Shown here: piece after piece, positions 8,986 through 17,300 of the stretch
How the letters are laid out: the number at the start of each line of letters is the position of its first letter
Position numbering within the stretch: the stretch's first letter is position 1
Source: Lentimicrobium sp.
GTDB taxonomy: Bacteria; Bacteroidota; Bacteroidia; Bacteroidales; Lentimicrobiaceae
Assembly: GCA_024709105.1 (NCBI GenBank)
Contig: JANJXJ010000096.1
Span: 18,834 to 82,833 of the forward strand
Length of the DNA: 64,000 nucleotides
Reading direction: 5' to 3'
The notes under the pieces: generated by a model
Databases searched by the model: none
What the model was told of the DNA's origin: nothing
The model's input: the letters and a program-made list of their open reading frames with translations, nothing else
Position numbers and translations under genes: made by a program

Positions 8986-9317
8986 GGGAAAGAGTAAGAG
9001 ATTACCTTCCACCGCGCCGCCATCGGCGGCAGGGTTCTGCCGGTGAGCTCCCCCGCTTTCGCTGCACTACTTAGTGGCTCGCCTTTGGTCGGTTGTAGTT
9101 CCGCTCCAATTTTTTCCTTTTGAGACAACCACTTGTACAATACAACCTGAAGAGCAGAACCCCGGAGTGGGTTCCCCAAGGATAAAGGGCGACCCTTACA
9201 GGGTTGTTTTGTTTGCCTATCCATTAACCACCGGTTGGGCAAGCCGTACCGGGGGGAGACTATGTATCAGAATATCCCATATTAAAGGGAAACCCCTAAC
9301 GGAGTTTTTCAGCATAA

Positions 9318-9378
9318 ACTAATTAGTAATTAGCATTAGAAATCATTTTCACTAATTAGTAATTGTTTTTGTATCTTT
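9318..9378 (+). promoter_or_regulatory. Putative operator pair and promoter of the first ATPase
   Basis: The 14-bp sequence ACTAATTAGTAATT occurs twice (9318-9331 and 9351-9364), 33 bp apart, about three helical turns. Its first ten bases are a perfect palindrome. A -7 box TATCTTTG lies at 9371-9378, 15 nt before the start codon. Two phased palindromes just upstream of the -7 box suggest a dimeric repressor or activator site. Confidence 0.5.
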
Positions 9379-9392
9379 GTAAAAACGTTTCT

Positions 9393-10661
9393 ATGAAAGC
9401 TAAGATACTTCAGGTAGCCTGGCAGCAAAGAGAGCGAATGATCTTTCAAAAGGAATTGATCAATCGAGATGCGATGCCGGCGGCAAAAGAGGCATTGCTG
9501 AGTGATAACCGTGTGCTGATCATAAGCGGGATGCGCCGCACAGGCAAATCAACACTGCTTATGCAACTAATGCAGGAAGTGGGAAACGCAGCATATTTCA
9601 ACTTCGAAGATGAAAAATTGCTGGATTTTACCATCGCACATTTTGGCGATCTTGAAGAAGCGCTTATAGAAGTTTACGGCCCTGCGGACTTTTGGTTTTT
9701 CGACGAAATTCAAAATGTTGGCAATTTCGAGGTTGCCATTCGCCGTTTGCAGGACAACGGAAAGAAATTGGTGATTACCGGGTCCAATTCTTCAATGCTC
9801 AGTATGGAATTCGGATCAAAACTTACCGGCCGCTATAAGCAGATCGAGTTGTTCCCTTTTTCGTTTGGCGAATATCTTCGGTTTCAGAAAATAAATTTTT
9901 CAGAAAAGGATTTTTATCTGCCTGAAAGCAGAGTGATGCTCAAGAATCATTTTAATAAATGGCTCAACGAGGGCGGCTTGCCCGAATTCCTCAAATATCA
10001 GGATGAGCAATATGTAAAAACACTTTTCGACAATATACTTTACCGCGACATTATCGTCCGTTATGGCATCCGGCGTCACCGCGAATTCCGCGAACTGGTG
10101 CAACTCCTTGCCAGCAATCTTTCCCTGCCGGTAACATTCACTTCACTTCAGAGAAGTATTGGGCTTTCGAACTCAGATACCATTAAAGAGTACATGGGTT
10201 ATTTGTCAAATGCCTATATGTTTTACGAAATGTATCAGTTTCATGATTCTGTTAAGAAGCAACTTCGCGCCCCACGTAAGGTTTATCTTAACGATGTGGC
10301 TTTTCATAATCTGGCAGGCTTCAGTTCAACCCCCAATCAGGGGCGCAAGCTCGAGAACGCAGTATTTCTGACCTTAAGGCGTAAATTATCAATGGTTTAT
10401 TCGTTCAACGGAAAGGGTGAATGTGATTTTGTTATGCCTGAAAAAAAACAGCAAATCAAAACCATTCAGGTTTGTCAGCAGTTGACTCCGGAAAATCAAA
10501 CCCGTGAACTGAATGGCCTTACTGAAGCCATAGAGGCATTTGATTCATTCAATGGTATCATACTGACATATGATCAGGAATATGAATTACAGCACAAAGG
10601 AATAAGAATTCCGGTAATTCCAGTGTGGAAATGGATGTTAACCAATACGGCCGACGATTAA
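9393..10661 (+). CDS. AAA_14 / DUF4143 ATPase (unit A)
   Basis: 422 aa from the ATG at 9393, placed 15 nt after a -7 box. The N-terminal AAA_14 P-loop domain has Walker A in ISGMRRTGKSTLL (about residues 46-58) and Walker B in FWFFDEIQN (about 103-111), then a sensor-like ITGSNSSML. A winged-helix segment and a DUF4143 domain follow, with the restriction-nuclease-like pattern ECDFVMPE…IQV near 350-370. These STAND-like ATPases are abundant and often multicopy in Bacteroidota; their function is unknown. The last eleven codons and the following 110 bp nearly equal those of the second ATPase although the rest is strongly diverged. It sits between two copies of the rny 3' end. Confidence 0.9.
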   Translation: MKAKILQVAWQQRERMIFQKELINRDAMPAAKEALLSDNRVLIISGMRRTGKSTLLMQLMQEVGNAAYFNFEDEKLLDFTIAHFGDLEEALIEVYGPADFWFFDEIQNVGNFEVAIRRLQDNGKKLVITGSNSSMLSMEFGSKLTGRYKQIELFPFSFGEYLRFQKINFSEKDFYLPESRVMLKNHFNKWLNEGGLPEFLKYQDEQYVKTLFDNILYRDIIVRYGIRRHREFRELVQLLASNLSLPVTFTSLQRSIGLSNSDTIKEYMGYLSNAYMFYEMYQFHDSVKKQLRAPRKVYLNDVAFHNLAGFSSTPNQGRKLENAVFLTLRRKLSMVYSFNGKGECDFVMPEKKQQIKTIQVCQQLTPENQTRELNGLTEAIEAFDSFNGIILTYDQEYELQHKGIRIPVIPVWKWMLTNTADD

Positions 10662-10774
10662 CTGCAACTTTTTGAGAAATCAATGTGTGTTTTGACAGTA
10701 AGCCCGTACAAAAAAGACATTAAAATCAATTGTTTCGCTAAATAAACTAAAATTATTGTTCTGAGAAAAGCATC
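10625..10774 (+). repeat. 150-bp ATPase tail repeat, copy 1
   Basis: Starts inside the ATPase coding region (codons for WKWMLTNTA), runs through the stop and UTR and into the copied rny 3' end. It matches 12190-12338 with two substitutions and a 1-bp indel by my alignment. Immediately upstream the two genes differ at most positions, so the boundary is abrupt. Confidence 0.9.
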
Positions 10775-10792
10775 TTTAGGAATACTTTTTTT
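10732..10792 (+). repeat. rny 3'-end repeat, copy 2
   Basis: Second copy of the rny 3' end. In one frame it still reads C-F-A-K-stop like the rny C-terminus. Its hairpin is degraded (GCATC-TTTAGG-AATAC instead of GCATCC-TTCG-GGGTGC), although a T-run remains, so it may terminate poorly and let transcription reach the second ATPase. Confidence 0.8.
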
Positions 10793-10904
10793 ATCTGTTA
10801 GGTTTTGTTTCTGCAAGTGAAATTATCAGTAAACTAAACTTTATTGCCTTTGATAACTTAATGATTTTTACAAAACCACAGAGATATATGACAAGTATTT
10901 CACT

Positions 10905-10954
10905 TTTGTTTTGCATACAAAACAAATTAAGTGTATATTTGTATCGTATACAAA
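10905..10954 (+). promoter_or_regulatory. Promoter covered by two palindromes before the second ATPase
   Basis: A -33 TTTG (10910-10913) and a -7 TATATTTG (10934-10941) are separated by 20 nt, close to the Bacteroidota consensus. Palindrome 1 (TTTGTTTTG, CATA, CAAAACAAA; 10905-10926, 9-bp arms) contains the -33 box. Palindrome 2 (TTTGTAT, CGT, ATACAAA; 10938-10954) overlaps the -7 box and presumed start site. The shared ACAAA half-sites suggest one regulator covering both elements, i.e. a tightly repressed gene. Confidence 0.65.
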
Positions 10955-10963
10955 ACAAAATCA

Positions 10964-12226
10964 ATGGAAAGCAGTTCTATAAAAAAAATCATCCTTGAGA
11001 ATCAGGTTCGTATACCGGGCTTAGATGTCATCAAACGTGCGTATGACCTTGATTCTGAAGTAAATTATATTTTTACCGGCCAAAGGCGGGCAGGTAAAAC
11101 CTGGTTTATGTTCTCAATCATTCAACATTTTCTGCAACTGGGTCATTCTGCGGAAGAAATCCTTTACATAAATTTTGAAGATGAGCGCCTTATTGGACTG
11201 GAAATAACCCAGATGGACAGCATCCTCGGCAGTTACCGCGAATTATTCAGTCACAGGCCTTTACTCTTTTTTGATGAGTTGCAGAATATTGTGGGTTGGC
11301 AGAAATTTGCCCGCAGGTTATCTGATTCAGGTTACAGAGTGTACATCACCGGCAGTAATTCCACCATGCTGAGTTCCGAAATGGCTTCAACACTCGGTGG
11401 CCGGTTTTTGGTTAAGGAAATTGAAACGCTGACTTTCAGTGAGTTTCTTACATTCAACGAACGATCTCTCAGCCCCAATTTTGAATACTCTGACGAACGA
11501 TTTGAAGTGTTTCGCCTGTTTGAAAGCTATTTTAATCAAGGAGGCTTCCCCGAGTTGGTGCGTTTGCGCGACAAAAAGGAATATCTGAGTACAATTTTCC
11601 AAAAAGTATTTCTGGGAGATATTATCGCACGAAATCAGATCCGGAACACTTTTGCGCTGAAGCTACTGATCAAGAAACTTGCTGAAAGCACCATGGATGA
11701 AGTATCGTTTACACGGATTCGTAACATCATTGCATCAACCGGCCTGCAGATTGGAACTGCTACTGTTATTGAGTATGAACGTTATCTTGAAGAAGCTTTT
11801 CTGATCGCATCCCTTCCTGATTTTGGCTCAGGAATCAGCAACCGGGAATCTAAAATGAAATATTATTTTCGCGATCATGGACTACTTTCCCTGTTTTTGG
11901 TCAACCCTGAGTCGTTTGTGCTCGAAACAATGGTCTATAATAACTTGAGAAGGTGGTTTGCACCAAATTTATTTTACCTGCGTGATATTACTGAAGTTGA
12001 CTTTTACATTCCGGGAAAACTGCTTATTCAGGCTGCATGGCGTTTGGACAATGAAACCACCCGAAGGCGCGAGGTTGCATCACTAATTAAGGCGGCTGAT
12101 AAATATCCGGCAGAAAAGCTGCTGATTATTACTTACGATCAGGAAGAAAAAATACTGGTTGACAATCGTATGATACATGTACTCCCAGCGTGGAAATGGA
12201 TGTTAACCAATACTGCCGAAGATTAA
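10964..12226 (+). CDS. AAA_14 / DUF4143 ATPase (unit B)
   Basis: 420 aa from the ATG at 10964; the open frame extends to 10931 (GTG), but that would start upstream of the predicted transcription start. Same architecture as the first ATPase: Walker A FTGQRRAGKTWFM (about 39-52), Walker B LLFFDELQN (about 102-110), sensor ITGSNSTML, then winged helix and DUF4143 with the pattern TEVDFYIPG…IQA near 340-360. Overall similarity to unit A is modest apart from the motifs and the last eleven codons, which are nearly identical at DNA level together with the downstream 110 bp. Function unknown. Flanked by rny 3'-end copies 2 and 3 and preceded by a palindrome-covered promoter. Confidence 0.9.
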   Translation: MESSSIKKIILENQVRIPGLDVIKRAYDLDSEVNYIFTGQRRAGKTWFMFSIIQHFLQLGHSAEEILYINFEDERLIGLEITQMDSILGSYRELFSHRPLLFFDELQNIVGWQKFARRLSDSGYRVYITGSNSTMLSSEMASTLGGRFLVKEIETLTFSEFLTFNERSLSPNFEYSDERFEVFRLFESYFNQGGFPELVRLRDKKEYLSTIFQKVFLGDIIARNQIRNTFALKLLIKKLAESTMDEVSFTRIRNIIASTGLQIGTATVIEYERYLEEAFLIASLPDFGSGISNRESKMKYYFRDHGLLSLFLVNPESFVLETMVYNNLRRWFAPNLFYLRDITEVDFYIPGKLLIQAAWRLDNETTRRREVASLIKAADKYPAEKLLIITYDQEEKILVDNRMIHVLPAWKWMLTNTAED

Positions 12227-12338
12227 CTGCAACTTTTTGAGAAATCAATGTGTGTTTTGACAGTAAGCCGTACAAAAAAGACATTAAAATCAATTGTTTC
12301 GCTAAATAAACTAAAATTATTGTTCTGAGAAAAGCATC
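12190..12338 (+). repeat. 150-bp ATPase tail repeat, copy 2
   Basis: Near-perfect match to 10625-10774, covering the last eleven ATPase codons, stop, UTR and the start of the rny 3'-end copy. Such conservation behind otherwise divergent genes implies recent recombination, conversion or mobility of this module. Confidence 0.9.
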
Positions 12339-12358
12339 CTTCGGGGTGCTTCTTTTTT
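12296..12358 (+). repeat. rny 3'-end repeat, copy 3, with terminator (attR-like)
   Basis: Third copy of the rny 3' end. Its hairpin (stem AAAGCATCC / GGGTGCTT, TTCG loop, about 12329-12350) is identical to the resident rny terminator, followed by CTTTTTT. The T-run touches the stop codon of the convergent DUF493 gene, so the hairpin closes the island. Confidence 0.85.
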
Positions 12359-12635
12359 ACAAATCCACTATCCCCTCAATAGCAGCTGCTTTACGGTATT
12401 TTACCAATACCTCGGCAGCACTTATCATCATTTCTCGGGCAGTTACTGAGAGGTATTTATCGCCGGTAGAATTACGCACCTTCAGTTCAGCTCCTTCGCT
12501 GAAAATTTCCTGAAGTATAGCATAGTCGCGGTTATTGTTGAGTACAATAAACTTGAACATGTACACCTTTGGCCATTGGGCTTCGCGGTTCAGCATTTCT
12601 TCAAGCCGGCTTAAAAAGTCTTCGTTTATGGCCAT
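12357..12635 (-). CDS. DUF493 / YbeD-like regulatory protein
   Basis: 92 aa from the ATG at 12635 (MAINEDFLSRLEEML); a longer start at 12665 adds residues outside the family. DUF493 proteins are small ACT-like ferredoxin folds; here WPKVYMFKFIVLNNNRD, the KYLSVTAREMMISAAEVLVK helix region and a terminal EGIVDL give the usual pattern and length. E. coli YbeD belongs to this family; no precise function is established. It is the last gene of the minus-strand group and ends in the T-run of the opposite terminator. Confidence 0.8.
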   Translation of the reverse strand: MAINEDFLSRLEEMLNREAQWPKVYMFKFIVLNNNRDYAILQEIFSEGAELKVRNSTGDKYLSVTAREMMISAAEVLVKYRKAAAIEGIVDL

Positions 12636-12722
12636 TGCGGTGGTGTTTATTCCTGAGAACAGCACTTCTTGTATCTCATTTATTGGCAGTGCAAAAGCCC
12701 AGGGAAGTTAAAATATTAATAA

Positions 12723-13658
12723 TCAATGCATTTTCACCCTTTTGAGCAGGTAAGGGAGTAAAACTTGTTTGTAACCGAGGGCAATATCTGCATCAATCAG
12801 GTCAATGTGATACTGTGCACATTTTAAGGCAAGCCCGGTGCGATAGGCATTCATTTCGGTTTTGTAGCCTTCACGTATTTCGTGCGGGCGAACCTTCACC
12901 TCTTCACCGGTTTCCATATCAATAAACCGGTAAGGCTTGTTGTCGAAGGCAAAATCTACCTCATGCCTTTTATCGGTGACATGAAAAAGTATGACTTCGT
13001 GTTTGTTGTGTTTCAGATGCTGCAATGCAGGAAACAGCTGTTCGCCGCTGATATCATCATCAAGCATATCGCTGAAAATGACTACTAAGGAACGTTTATG
13101 AATGTTTTCGGCAATCTCGTGCAGAGCTGCCGCAGCCGAAGTGGTTTTGCCCGACCTGCGGCTCTTGTCGTTCAGCAGTTTTTCGAGTTCCCCGAACAAA
13201 TATTTACTATGTACCAGATTGGAATGTGCACCCGTATGTAATTCAACAGCATCGGTAAAAACGCTCAAACCGGCCGCATCGCGCTGCCTGCGGAGCAAAT
13301 GCATAATGGCAGCCGCTGAATATACCGAAAAACTCATTTTATCGGGGTCGTCGGGGCCGGGATGATCATGGAGCGGAAAATACATGGATGAGGAGCCGTC
13401 AATTACAATCTGGCAGCGAAGATTGGTCTCCTCTTCAAATCGTTTAACATACAGCCGGTCGGTTCGCCCAAAAAGCTTCCAGTCAATATTTTTTACCGAT
13501 TCCCCCTGATTGTATAAGCGGTGTTCGGCAAATTCAACCGAAAAACCATGGAACGGGCTCTTGTGAAGGCCTGTTATAAACCCTTCCACTACCTGCCGGG
13601 CAAGCAGCTCCAGCGGACTAAACTCCTCAAATCCTGATTGATCAATGGTTATTGGCAC
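12723..13658 (-). CDS. DUF58 domain protein (MoxR-associated)
   Basis: 311 aa. DUF58 fold with a von Willebrand factor A-like core: the opening GFEEFSPLELLARQVVEGF, then HRLYNQGESVKNIDWKLFGR near residues 50-65, and a MIDAS-like DGSSSM near 88. DUF58 proteins are usually encoded beside MoxR AAA ATPases and act in chaperone-like or envelope assembly systems. No MoxR gene is next to it here, so it is either a stray copy or its partner lies elsewhere. It follows trxA after a terminator and is upstream of the DUF493 gene on the same strand. Confidence 0.88.
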   Translation of the reverse strand: MPITIDQSGFEEFSPLELLARQVVEGFITGLHKSPFHGFSVEFAEHRLYNQGESVKNIDWKLFGRTDRLYVKRFEEETNLRCQIVIDGSSSMYFPLHDHPGPDDPDKMSFSVYSAAAIMHLLRRQRDAAGLSVFTDAVELHTGAHSNLVHSKYLFGELEKLLNDKSRRSGKTTSAAAALHEIAENIHKRSLVVIFSDMLDDDISGEQLFPALQHLKHNKHEVILFHVTDKRHEVDFAFDNKPYRFIDMETGEEVKVRPHEIREGYKTEMNAYRTGLALKCAQYHIDLIDADIALGYKQVLLPYLLKRVKMH

Positions 13659-13680
13659 AGCTACCGGTATTAAAATAAAT

Positions 13681-13710
13681 GCCGGGACACAACAGCTGGC
13701 TGTATCCCGG
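13681..13710 (-). terminator. trxA terminator
   Basis: Inverted repeat GCCGGGA…TCCCGGC with an internal paired A-C step. Read on the minus strand it is followed by ATTTATTTT. It lies 18 nt after the trxA stop. Confidence 0.7.
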
Positions 13711-13728
13711 CATGAATCATTGCATTAT

Positions 13729-14046
13729 TTACAAAAGTTTTTCAAGTTTGGCCACCAAAACTGATTTAGGTACGGCTCCCACCTGTTTGTCGGCAACTTC
13801 ACCATTCTTAAAGAAAAGAATAGTAGGGATATTGCGGATACCATATTTGGCAGTAATTCCGGGATTGCTGTCAACATCAAGTTTTCCGATTACGGCGCGG
13901 CCATCGTATTCGTGGCTCATTTCTTCAACAAGCGGGCCTACCATACGGCAGGGTCCGCACCATTCTGCCCAGAGGTCTACTATAGCGGGCTTGTCTGATT
14001 TTAAAACAATTTCTTCGAAATTGGCATCGGTTAATTCAAGGGCCAT
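13729..14046 (-). CDS. trxA: Thioredoxin
   Basis: 105 aa, the classic single-domain length. The active site WAEWCGPCRMV (about residues 26-36) is intact, as are the cis-proline region IRNIPTILFF and the glycine near GAVPK. Reduces protein disulfides in the cytoplasm using electrons from thioredoxin reductase. Monocistronic by appearance: its own -7 box (TATCTTTG, minus strand, 14087-14094) and its own terminator. Confidence 0.95.
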   Translation of the reverse strand: MALELTDANFEEIVLKSDKPAIVDLWAEWCGPCRMVGPLVEEMSHEYDGRAVIGKLDVDSNPGITAKYGIRNIPTILFFKNGEVADKQVGAVPKSVLVAKLEKLL

Positions 14047-14086
14047 GATGTACTATTATTTTTGGTTTAACATTCTGGTTGGGGTT

Positions 14087-14094
14087 CAAAGATA
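14087..14094 (-). promoter_or_regulatory. -7 promoter box of trxA
   Basis: CAAAGATA on the plus strand is TATCTTTG on the minus strand, matching TAnnTTTG, 41 nt before the trxA start. No clear -33 partner. Confidence 0.45.
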
Positions 14095-14336
14095 ACGCAT
14101 TTTTTCAGTAAGGGTTTTACTGAAAACTACTTTTTTTATGATTTTAAGAAATAAATCATGGCAAACACCTCAGCCTGTGATGCATTTTAAAATCTAAATA
14201 TCAAAAAATCATACATTTAGATATTTACATCTAATGCAACTCTTTGAATCCTGGCAAAAGGCAGAATCAGGTTTTCTGTTGTTGTTCTTCAGAAATTATT
14301 CTTTATATATGCTCTCAATAAGGAGTTTCAGGCTGA

Positions 14337-17300
14337 TCAGGATAAAGATAACCTTATTCCTTCCTTGTTTTTGAGCATGGCAACCAATTGCCGGGCCTGT
14401 ATTCTCAGGCGGGAAGGCATTTTTACCGATATCCTCGATGTTTCATTGACAACATTTACGTACAAAGGAGTGTTTCCGCGGGATGCAGATACAGCATCCT
14501 TAAGCATGGCAACCATCTCATCGTTTACTTCAAAGGCATCAAGTGTAATGGTAACACTTTTGGTAAGTTTGTCAATGGATTCAGCAAGCAGGCTCACATT
14601 GCTGACTTTCAGCTCTATCTGATCAGAATCCCGGAAACGTTTCTGCACAGAACCGGTAACAATGAGCGACATTCCCTGCACTAAAAGATGCCTGAATTTC
14701 ATGTAATCATCAGAAAACATCGAAAGCTGGACCGAATCGTTGTGATCTTCCATCACAAATATGCCGAAAAGCGTATTGTTTTTAGTGGTTCGTTCGGTTG
14801 ATGAAGTTACAATACCGGCAACACTCACCTGATGGCCGAGCATACGTTTGATGTTTTCTTCGCGTATATCGGCGATGGTATTTTTGCAGAAAGCTTCTAT
14901 TTCGAGACGGTAATCATCCAACGGATGCCCCGACATGTAAAATCCTGTAACCTCCTTTTCGTTGCGCAACTGTTCGAAGTTGCTCCAGGGTTCACATTCT
15001 GGCATTTGTACTTCGGGCATTTCCACTTCGGAGTCACCTCCAAATAAGCTGGCCTGCATACCCATTTTTTGTGCCTGATAATCAGATGCATGTTTCAGCA
15101 CTTTTTCAAGAAAAATGGGTGCATCGGGTCCTTCCTGATAAAAATACTGAGCTCTGTGGGAACCTTCAAAGGTGTCGAAAGCACCGGCATTTGCCATAGC
15201 CTCGAGACTCCGGCGATTGATGGTGCGCAGGTTTACGCGCCGGGTTAGGTCAATAATGTCTTTAAATTGTCCGTTGAGGTTTCTTTCATCAATAATGGCA
15301 CTTACGGCATTCTCTCCCACTCCTTTTACAGCACCGAGCCCAAACCTGATTTGTCCGGCTTTGTTTACAGCAAAGTTATAAGCCGACTCATTAACATCCG
15401 GCCCCAAAACCGGAATGCCCATACGGCGGGTTTCATCAATAAAAAAGGTAATCTTCTTGATGTCGCTCAGGTTATGGGTAAGCACCGCAGCCATATATTC
15501 TGCCGGGTAATGAGCTTTAAGATAAGCTGTTTGAAAAGCTACAAATGCATAACAGGTTGAATGTGACTTGTTAAAGGCGTAAGCTGCAAATGCCTCCCAG
15601 TCAGTCCATATTTTTTCACAGGCTTTAAGGTCAAGGTTATTGGTTTTGCAACCTTCCATAAACTTGCCCTTCTTTTCGTCCAGGGTTTTTCGGTCCTTTT
15701 TACCCATAGCTTTTCGCAGGGTATCGGCATCGCCTTTGGTAAAGTTACCAAGTTTCTGCGAAAGAAGCATCACCTGCTCCTGATAAACGGTTATACCGTA
15801 GGTTTCTTCGAGGTATTCTTCAAGTTCAGGAAGATCATACACCACTTTTTCGCGCCCGAACTTACGGTTGATAAAATTCGGGATGTAATCCATAGGCCCG
15901 GGACGGTAAAGGGCGTTCATGGCTATGAGATCTTCAAACTTATCAGGTTTCAGCTCGCGAAGGTGTTTCTGCATACCTGCAGACTCAAACTGAAAGGTTC
16001 CGTTTGTTTCGCCGCGCTGGTAAAGTTCAAAGGTTTTTTTGTCGTCGAGCGGAACTTCGTCAATATTCAGTTTAACGCCATGGTTTTGCTCAATCATTCT
16101 GAGTGCATCCCGAATGATGGTAAGGGTTTTTAATCCGAGGAAGTCCATTTTGATTACCCCGGCATTTTCGATTTCTTTCCCCTCAAACTGGGTGATGAGC
16201 AGATCAGTTTCCTTGGAAGTATGTACCGGAATGATATCGGTAAGATCGGTTGGGGCAATGATGATACCAGCCGCATGAATACCCGTACTTCTTACTGATC
16301 CCTCAAGCCGCACTGCTTCGCGAAGCACTTCGGCCTGAAGGTCTTTTCCTTTGGCGATTTCGCGCAATTTTTTAACATCTTCAATATCCTCATTCTGCAA
16401 TCCTTCCTTTTCTTTGAGACTCCCTGGTCCGTCAAGCGGAGCCAACATTACCCTTTTCAGCTCAATGCCTGGTTTCTCAGGAACCAGTTTGGCAAGATTA
16501 TTCGAATCGTTGAGCGGAAGGTCGAGCACACGGGCTACATCTTTGATAGAGCTTTTGGCTGCCATGGAACCAAAAGTCACAATCTGAGCTACCTGATTGC
16601 GGCCATATTTTTCTACCACATAATCAATTACTTTCTGTCGTCCTTCATCGTCGAAGTCGGTATCAATATCGGGCATGCTCTTTCGGTCTGGATTCAGGAA
16701 CCGCTCAAACAGCAATTTATATTTCACCGGGTCAATGCTGGTTATTCCAATACAATAGGCTACTACGGAACCTGCTGCTGAGCCACGGCCGGGGCCAATA
16801 AACACGCCTATGTCGCGGCCGGCTTTTATAAAATCGGACACAATCAGAAAGTATCCTGTAAAACCCATCTGCCTGATGACATTGAGCTCAAAATTTATAC
16901 GGTCGGTAACCTCAGGTGTCAAATCGCCATAACGCTGCCTAGCCCCGTGAAATGTGAGATGGTGCAAATACTCAAACTGATCGGTATATCCCTGCGGCAA
17001 TGCAAAATGCGGAAGCATAATGTCTTTCTGCAGATTGAGCAGTTCTACCTTTCCCTCAATGTCGTTGGTATTGTCAATGGCCTCGGGAAGATCGGAGAAC
17101 AACTCCGACATTTCCTGTGTAGTTTTGAAATAGAACTGGTCGTTATAAAAAGCAAAACGTTTGCCCTTGGTGGTATTGTCCTCGTCGTTGTAATCCTTTA
17201 CTGTAGGTGTGCTCTTTTTTTCGCCGGTATTTACGCAAAGCAAAATATCGTGGGCTTCGTAAAAGTCCTGCTCTACATAATGTGTATCGTTGGTAGCGAT

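Larger units (their letters stand above)
8746..9392. other. Gap between rny and first ATPase: decayed, hairpin-rich sequence
   Basis: About 650 bp without a convincing gene. 8746-8935 is AT-rich and featureless. 8990-9250 is clearly richer in G+C than its surroundings and contains several short hairpins (CCGCC-ATC-GGCGG near 9019, GAACCC-CGGAGT-GGGTTC near 9159, ACCCT-TAC-AGGGT near 9192). Open frames exist on both strands (8937-9242 minus, 9074-9322 plus) but have unlikely compositions. The minus frame ends with DNGVLIISGM, nearly the same ten residues as the strand before Walker A in the first ATPase, pointing to an old inverted remnant. I recognise no known insertion sequence. Confidence 0.5.

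Noticed and set aside
8937..9242. 101-codon minus-strand open frame behind rny
   Set aside because: Composition is unlike a protein, it overlaps a hairpin-rich GC island and an opposing open frame of similar size. Only its last codons look meaningful, as an ATPase remnant.
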